From Musa acuminata AAA Group (Eukaryota; Streptophyta; Magnoliopsida; Zingiberales; Musaceae), in assembly GCF_036884655.1 (NCBI RefSeq), contig NC_088348.1, positions 27,241,501 to 27,305,500 of the forward strand: a stretch of DNA of 64,000 bases, in the 5' to 3' direction. This document shows positions 57,601-64,000 of this stretch, one piece after another. The notes below the pieces were generated by a model that did no database searches, was not told where the DNA came from, and saw only the letters and a list, made by a program, of their open reading frames with translations. The position numbers were made by a program, and so were the translations under genes. Every line of letters begins with the position of its first letter. Position 1 is the first letter of the stretch.

Positions 57601-60600
57601 CTACGATATATTGTGGAGCTGAAATTATGTCACTTGATTGGGAATGCAGATCAGATCGCTTGGTATGTCAACTAAATATATAGCTTGATAACAATAAAGA
57701 TTTATGGTATACAGTTATAGAGAGTTCAACACCAAAATGCATATCTTGTGTATGTACTCATTTGTCCTAAATATAGCTGCTCATAGGGACAGCTGATGGA
57801 GGCATTAAAGCTTGGAATGTTGATGCTAAGCGAGTTGTATGTGATCTTAGCACAACAACAGAATTTCCAAGGTTCTTTAACCATCAATCCTTTGGTTGTT
57901 TTACATGTCTCTTTATGATCTGTTCATCATTTTTTAAAAATAAAAAAAATACTGCAGTGTCTTGGACTTGAAGTGCAGCCCTGTTGAACCAATTTTCGTT
58001 TCTGCAGCTGCATCGAGATGGTAACTAACTAAAACAGTTAGTTTGTTGGTAATGATTGGGAGTAAAGAAGTTATTGCAGGAGTTTTAAAATGCACTTAAA
58101 TGTTGATCTAGATTATCATGCAAAACATACTCCTTATTAGCAAATAACTATGGTGTTTGGGTATTCATTTGGATCCAAGGAATACTAAAATCTGTGCTTC
58201 CTAGATAGAATGATATTGTAATAAAAGACCATCTTTTTGTTTCTCCAATCATCTTCATTGTATGTTCAATAATTGTAAGTACTAATATAACCTTGTTGTA
58301 TATATAAACTTGCTTATATGTGAATGTGCATTATGTATATGTTTCTTTCTATTTGTCCATATCTTTTCCCCCATCATATATCTATAGTAAGAGACATTCT
58401 ACATAGCTGCAGAACAAGACTTTGAGATGGAAGTTAAATGAGCAGGATTAAGTTATAATTGGCCATTATCGGCTATATTTGGTCGAAGATTGTTTTGGGA
58501 TTATTTGAGGGATTGGCTGGGATCATCGAGGATGAGTCATAATTCAGCTGTAATCTGTGAGATCATATGATATGGCTCAAGATTGGTTCATCTGTGATCA
58601 GGTGGGACTGTTCATGATCGGCCTGGAACAGTCAGGAATGGCTGATCATGACCAATTCTAAGGCCTGGATCCTAAAACTTTCAGATTATCTGCTAATTTC
58701 ACGATGAACCAATTTTTTAGACTATGTTATGCATGAAACCTGCTTGATCAGTAAAAAGCTCGCATTTTAAGAAAAATTAGCAGATCTTGCTCTAGTTGTC
58801 TGGTCAACAAAGGGAAAATAGTTCTTGTCCAACTAGATAATGCATCTGAGTGACATAACATTGTGTGAAAATCATTTTAGGATTTACCTTTGTCACGAGC
58901 TGCTCTGATGAACCACTAGCCTAATAACTTGATTAGCTTAAAACTATGACAAATCAATGATAGTAGGTTCATGTCATCTTGTCAGTCATCACGACATCCT
59001 ATCATTTCAGATGTGGGACTAATTGAGGTGTAACGATCTTCCTGCATTACCCATAGTTTATAAAAATTGTCATGGATCCTTTTTTAGTTCCTGTCTGAAG
59101 CATGGATTTTGGTTATCTTTGATTGCTCTATCTTGCAAACCTACTTTACTATTTTAGTAATTGTGGTAATAGTCTAAGACAGCAGCATGGATACTTAGCT
59201 TCTTTAAAATGTGACCAACTCCATGAAATATTAGCTAAAAGAGCATATTTGTTCACGTAAGACATATGGATACTTAGCTGCTGCTAAAAATTTCTAATTA
59301 TTTTAAGGGTAACATTTTCTTTTTTATATGTCATGGGGATTCAACATTCTTGATGGTGCCTTGTTGAACTGTTATAGGAATGGCTTTCATAAGCTTGACA
59401 GAGCGGGCTTTGCTTCTTTGACTGTTTGGAATATGAAAACATGGAAGGCCATGGTATGTATGTTGCTTCAAGTGCTTTTCATAAAAAACTCTCTTTGATA
59501 TGCTTATGTTTATCTAATTTCTGTTATACATTGTGAAGACAGTGCTTCCTCTTGGTGAAGATCCTCCGGCAATTACATCACTATGCTTCAACCACAATGG
59601 TAAAATTTTGGCAGCTTCAGCAGCGGATGGAATGATTCATATGTTTGGTATCCTCATTTTTCTGTCCTGAATGTAAAGCTGTATAAGATAACTTAATATG
59701 TCTACTCAAATTGTTTTTCCTTCATGCGATTTTACTTTGTGCTGTTAATTTCTCAATCATAGATAGTGAAATGTCTGCATGTGCTAAACCTTGGAATCAA
59801 CTCTTGATGCTCATGATTGCTCCATTTAGATGGTTCCTCAACAACACTGCTAATATTATTTCATGGCCATTTAAGAACTTAGAACAAGAGAGATTTTACG
59901 AACTAAAATGTTACTTAACTAGCAAAAAGACATGTCTGCTGGCCTTCAAATCACTGGGTGGCCAGCCCATGATACAGCTGTAAGCTCACTGCTATTTGGA
60001 CCTGACGAGACTAGCATTTTCAGCTTAGGATCTGATGGCAAGGTAATAAGTTTGTCTTTTTATTTGTAGCATTATTTTAGCATAAGCATCTGCTTTCATG
60101 TTTGCTCCCATGTTACATCGCCCTTTAGCTCTGAAATTTGAGCATCAAAGAGCTCTTTTTATGTTTCGGCAGTCAATTATTTTCCATCTCCTCTACCTTG
60201 ACTGACTGTCGGTCAAGGTTACTGGAACCATCAAACACACAGTAGTTTCGTTGCTGATTCCAATGTTACTTGAGCAACACTTTTTTAGTCATTTTCCTTT
60301 TCTTGTAATGCTTATCATGAGAATGTAATGTGTGGATTGCAGATATTTGAATGGAGTTTGCAAAACCAAGGTCGGGTTCTATGGTCACGAGATTGCTCTA
60401 GGTATCATGTTTGTACCTTTCCACAATAGCATCTCCTTTTTTCCCCCTTAAAACAGTTCTTGTTTGCATAAAAGTTCGCTGATGGAAAACTAGGTACTAT
60501 GTTTGTACCCTATCCATTATAGAATCTTCTTTTTTCCCTTGAAACAACTTGTCTGCATAAACATTGGCTGATGGAAAACTGTCCATGCTTTCAAACTAAG

Positions 60601-61936
60601 TTAAAAAGTTTATTTATCATGCACTCAATTTAGTGTCATTAAGAAGGGTAAACTATATAGGTTTCAAGATGATATCAATTTTTTGCTGGATGATTCACAC
60701 AAAATGAGTCTTTTGTGTAAGTTCTACTGATTTTGTTTTCCATGATCCATCTGGTTAGCAATTTAATCACCTATACATGGTGCTGTTGTTATGTTAATAA
60801 CACTTACCTCCTATTCCCTTGTGGTATAGAATTTGTATGATTGCCTATGGATCCAATGACATATACCTATGCTTTGTCATCTGGTTATGAAATCTGCCAA
60901 TGTTAAATTGTTTGGCAGGCCAAAAAATAGATTTTCTTTGTAAGGCAATAGTTTCCTGGCCTATATATGGTAATGGACTTCGCCATTTGCATTGACTTCC
61001 TTAACATTGGGGTATTACAGCATCTGACTGGATATATAATAAGACCAGTGAGATGGTCATCCTTATAATAAATGCATCCTGTCTGACCTTCATTGTGGTC
61101 AGACAGGATGCATTTATTATCTGGCATAATTTGTCATTGTGGTCATCCTTATAATAAATGCATCCTGTCTGACCTTCATTTCTCACTTATTTTGATATAT
61201 ATACACGGTAGTCCATAAATTGAATTTGACATTGTAGTGTATGAACCAACATGACTCGAAAAATTTTACCATCTGAGCACCTTTTGCTACCTTCTGCCAG
61301 TGTCTCATGCATACGGTAATCTATTTGCTCTTTAAACCATGTTGAGAAGAAACATATAGAAGTAAAGGGTGACAAATGCTTACCTAAATAATGATTATGA
61401 TCATGTCATCCTGTGGTTGTACTTTTCTGGAGGTCCAATATAATGAGTGACAATTGCTTTTGATGATTATGATCATATCAGCCTGTGGTTGTGTTTTGCT
61501 GGAGGTCCATAATGAATCACTCACTTGACTATTAATAGGTATTGCTTTCCGGAGAGCTTGAAAATATGCAGGCATGAAATAGCACTGGATTCAAATGGCA
61601 AAAGATTGTTGGTAACATCTGGTTCAGTTAGGTCACCGATATACCAGGCAAGCAGCTTCTCTTGTAATGTCTCGTTTTGTTTTCAGTCTCATCCTGGTGT
61701 ATACATATGAAGGTGGTTTCTTGCACTAAATTTTTCGTAGCTTCTCTTATAATGTCTCCTTTTCTTTTGTTGGTTGTATCATAGCACTAAATTTTGCTCA
61801 GGTACAAGGACACACACTTGGGCTACGCACATTGCCGCATAGTGGTGCAATAACGAGTGTTGACTGGCATCCAACACTACCCATTTTCATAACCGGCTCA
61901 GCTGACCATTCGGTTCGGGTTACTTCCATTATTTGA
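54666..61936 (+). CDS. WDR91-like WD40-repeat protein, 15 coding exons, 658 aa
   Basis: Animal WDR91 works with WDR81 and Rab7 on endosomes to limit PI3P and promote endosome maturation; a similar role in plants is inference. Coding exons: 54666-55056, 55132-55254, 55512-55653, 56059-56363, 57142-57200, 57364-57458, 57560-57662, 57777-57871, 57958-58020, 59378-59453, 59539-59647, 59930-60042, 60343-60401, 61539-61647, 61802-61936. The sum of 1977 nt stays in frame. The N-terminus (MDNMQYAEELLREFLVFRGF) matches the WDR91 helical domain. Residues about 180-219 form a coiled coil (TVKYLKDGIKQLNNKLSQLQ) and 220-340 a Ser-rich linker. WD40 repeats fill 341-658 (FLGHTSRISRCRFSASG, SASVDGTVRIW, LGSDGKIFEW, ITSVDWHP, FITGSADHSVRV). 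Two introns are non-canonical: AT-AC at 55255-55511 and GC-AG after 61647. Confidence 0.93.
55255..55511 (+). other. U12-type AT-AC intron in the WDR91-like gene
   Basis: The donor ATATCCTGA begins at 55255 and the branch site TTCCTTAAT lies at 55495-55503. The intron ends TTCAC at 55511. These match the minor-spliceosome consensus (ATATCCTT, TTCCTTAAC, AC) with the branch adenosine about 10 bases from the end. Only this removal joins NGT to RIPALLKIS in frame; no AG acceptor lies near the CCTGCG codons. Confidence 0.9.
60398..60580. repeat. Tandem duplication (92-bp period) covering a splice donor
   Basis: CTAGGTATCATGTTTGTACC at the end of a WDR91-like exon recurs 92 bp later as CTAGGTACTATGTTTGTACC. 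Both copies run to GCTGATGGAAAACT. The copied GGTA gives a second donor-like site in the intron. Confidence 0.8.
61065..61174. repeat. 24-bp perfect inverted repeat plus a third direct copy
   Basis: The arm ATAATAAATGCATCCTGTCT+GACC at 61065-61088 pairs with its exact reverse complement at 61097-61120 across an 8-base loop. The same 24-mer recurs in direct orientation at 61151-61174. It lies in the WDR91-like intron 60402-61538. Confidence 0.95.
61391..61525. repeat. Tandem duplication, 72-bp period
   Basis: ATGATTATGATCAT...CCTGTGGTTGT...CTGGAGGTCCA is present twice just before the exon at 61539 of the WDR91-like gene. Confidence 0.85.
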
Positions 61937-62739
61937 TGGTCCATTTCCGTGGAGTTCCCAGTTACCGGCTTGTAATTCTCATAGAGATCACAGAAAGTTC
62001 CTTGTTTGCTATCCTCACTACCTCATGATCAGATGCCCAGACTGGTATGAGGTAGCTCTTCCAATCATTATGTTATTGACAGCCATTTTGACACTGTAAT
62101 TTATGTTTCCTTAGTAGTGGCTGTTCAGCTGCTATGAAAGATATGGAAATCGAATGATCAGTATCTTTTAAGCAGTTACAAAAATGTTGTGGAATATTAA
62201 TTTATTTGTTCTCGAATTGTATTCTTGAGGCTTTTATTGGAGGCAGTATTTGGTATTTGTATGAGACACTTTGTGTAGAACATCTGTCTATATTCGAGAA
62301 CAAACGTTATGGACGTGTAATTTGGTTCCAAACTTGCGGTTGAATCACCTGATGATGCCTATCTGGAAGTTCTGAGTTTGATTGTAAAATGGATATATTT
62401 ACTTCATCTTCGATTCTCATTTCGCTTTATAGCTACACTACTTGGAATATATTATATTGTTGTAAAATTTATTATTGTGAATGAATGGTTAATGGCTGGT
62501 TTGTTGTGTAAAAATTATGCTGCCTTTTTCATAGGGATGAGATAGAGGTAAAAGGAAGAAGCTATAAATATTTTTTTTAAAAAAAATAGTCTTAGCATAA
62601 TTAAACATATGACAGGATGTAGTTAGTCCAAAATAATTGAGATTTTATGTTTCTCGTAATTGGTTGAAATCAATCTAGTCATGTGAATACGAATGAATGA
62701 TGAGCGAAGAAGTCATTGATATTTTAGTCCATCCGTCAT

Positions 62740-64000
62740 GATGCGGGTCTATATGCATAGATTTATTCAAGGTGAAAACGTTAAGCTCTCGAGATGTTAC
62801 CTATACGAAGATCGAGAATTAGATGTTTTTTGACCTGATCCCGTCGATGTCCAAGTTAGTAATGAGTACAAACGCGAATGGTAAAAAAAGATAAACATCG
62901 CTCAATTCGACACTAGCATATCTCGGGATCTAGTTAGATCGCTAACTTCAACTTTCTGAAGCATCAGGTCCCCTAGTCCAACTCTCCAAGAGTGAACACT
63001 TTGATTGTATAGCTTAGCTATCGCATTTTTATATTTAAGTACCCTTAGGTGTGCTTATGCTCTAACTTCACTGATTAGGTCTAAGTCTTTTTTGGAAGGT
63101 TTTTTGTTAAAATTCTCAATTAAGATGTTGAAAAGACTATCTCGAGTGGTAGAATAACCTCAGTGTCAAAAGTTAACTTGTATAGTGATTCTCTAGACCC
63201 AATTTTAGGTGTCATCCGGGAGGCCCACAAGATACTTGATAGCTTGTCCATCCAAGTACTTTTTACTCTAATGATCCGCTTCTTTAACCCTTTGAGAATG
63301 ACTCAATTGGTGACCTTGGTGAGACTGTTGATCTGAGAATGAGCTACCGAGCTAAAATTTAATTGAACTCTGTAGGATTAACAAAACTTCTTAAACTTCA
63401 CATTGTTGAATTAAGTTCCATTGTTGATGATGATAACTCTCGGAATTCTAAAGTAAGTGATGATATTCTTTCATACGAAACCCTCAATATGCTTCTCGGT
63501 GATCAACTCTAATGGCTCTACCTATGCCAATTTCGTAAAATAGTCAACTTCAATAATGAGAAACATTTGTTGAACTGAGGTTTGCGGAAAATGTATAAGG
63601 ATGTTCACCATTAATTGGGTGAATAGTCAACTTCAAAAATGTATACCCTATTGGGTGAAGAGTCATTCACCATTAATTGGAGTCAAAGGCTAATTGATGT
63701 TATATCCACGTAAAACTTTGGCACCTGGGGCATCTTTGGGCATAGGCTATTGCATCATTGCGTAGCGTCGGTTTGTAGAATCATTACCGAAGTACTTAAG
63801 GTGAGAGCTTGTCCACCAATGTGTTTCCTGTAGATACCCTCATGTATCTTAACGAGTACTCTCTCGATCTCTTAGAATGTTAAGCATTTGAGGAATAGTT
63901 GACTAAAAGTTTTACGATATAAGAGATCGTTAATTATGTAATACCATGCTTGATGATGGTTGACTCATTGGTAGTGCCTTGACCAACAACTAGCCCTCCT
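62740..64000 (-). mobile_element. Ty3/gypsy retrotransposon integrase region, decayed, cut by window end
   Basis: Minus-strand translation with stops and small shifts, starting at the window end, gives an integrase zinc-binding stretch (LLYRKTFSQLFLKCL, VKIHEGIYRKHIGG). An integrase core follows (FLIIEVDYFTKLA, ITYFRIPRVIIINNGTQFNN, SVAHSQINSLTKVTN). Conserved C-terminal sequence comes next (SSILWASRMTPKIG, LGDLMLQKVEVSDLTRSRD). The upstream RT part lies outside the window. No LTR was identified at the low-coordinate end, and 61937-62739 shows no gene, holding presumably the WDR91-like 3' UTR and spacer. Confidence 0.85.

Noticed and set aside
59711..59983. 90-codon ORF in the WDR91-like gene
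   Set aside because: It runs through intron sequence and reads the exon at 59930 in the wrong frame; the true frame is DMSAGLQITGW.

Overview
This is a plant nuclear window, almost certainly monocot. Short GC-rich genes (ammonium transporter, C2 protein, ExoX-like protein) sit next to long intron-rich AT-rich genes, and decayed LTR retrotransposons, MITEs and microsatellites fill the rest. Gene content and repeat style suggest a Zingiberales genome such as Musa or Ensete, but that is inference; the sequence alone proves only a flowering plant. No prokaryotic operon, CRISPR array or viral genome was seen.

Layout. (1) 80-14271, minus: a complete 13-exon aromatic L-amino-acid decarboxylase gene (487 aa), with a gypsy fragment, a MITE and microsatellites in its introns. 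(2) 14.4-20.3 kb: gene-poor, with two direct duplications, long AT/AC microsatellites and a MITE-like element. (3) 20397-21999, plus: an AMT1-type ammonium transporter (501 aa) with one 97-bp intron. (4) 22-27.2 kb: AT-rich, with a retroelement-derived repeat block. (5) 27259-28170, plus: a C2-domain protein; 28924-30027, plus: an ExoX-C-terminal-like (DUF3820-type) protein behind two G-boxes. (6) 30297-30367, minus: tRNA-Gly(GCC), followed by a five-unit degenerate tandem repeat. (7) 33156-39401, minus: a complete 10-exon CER1/GL1-type wax alkane-forming enzyme (624 aa). (8) 42439-52339: a decayed Ty1/copia element (minus) split by a second copia element of the same family (plus, 43109-48878), which itself carries a foldback MITE. 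(9) 54666-61936, plus: a complete 15-coding-exon WDR91-like WD40 gene (658 aa) with a convincing U12-type AT-AC intron. (10) 62740-64000, minus: a decayed Ty3/gypsy integrase region cut by the window end.

The protein genes do not form a pathway cluster. They serve aromatic amine synthesis, ammonium uptake, probable membrane/calcium signalling, cuticular wax synthesis and endosomal trafficking. Exon structures were built by hand from reading frame, splice-site and family continuity. All three multi-exon reconstructions close in frame and give family-typical lengths, which is the main support for them.

The best second looks are the splicing oddities (an AT-AC intron, three GC-AG introns, a start codon split by an intron), the foldback MITE with a perfect target-site duplication, the nested same-family copia elements whose stops all look like cytosine deamination, and the five-unit repeat beside the tRNA gene. 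I saw nothing I would call a wholly new system.
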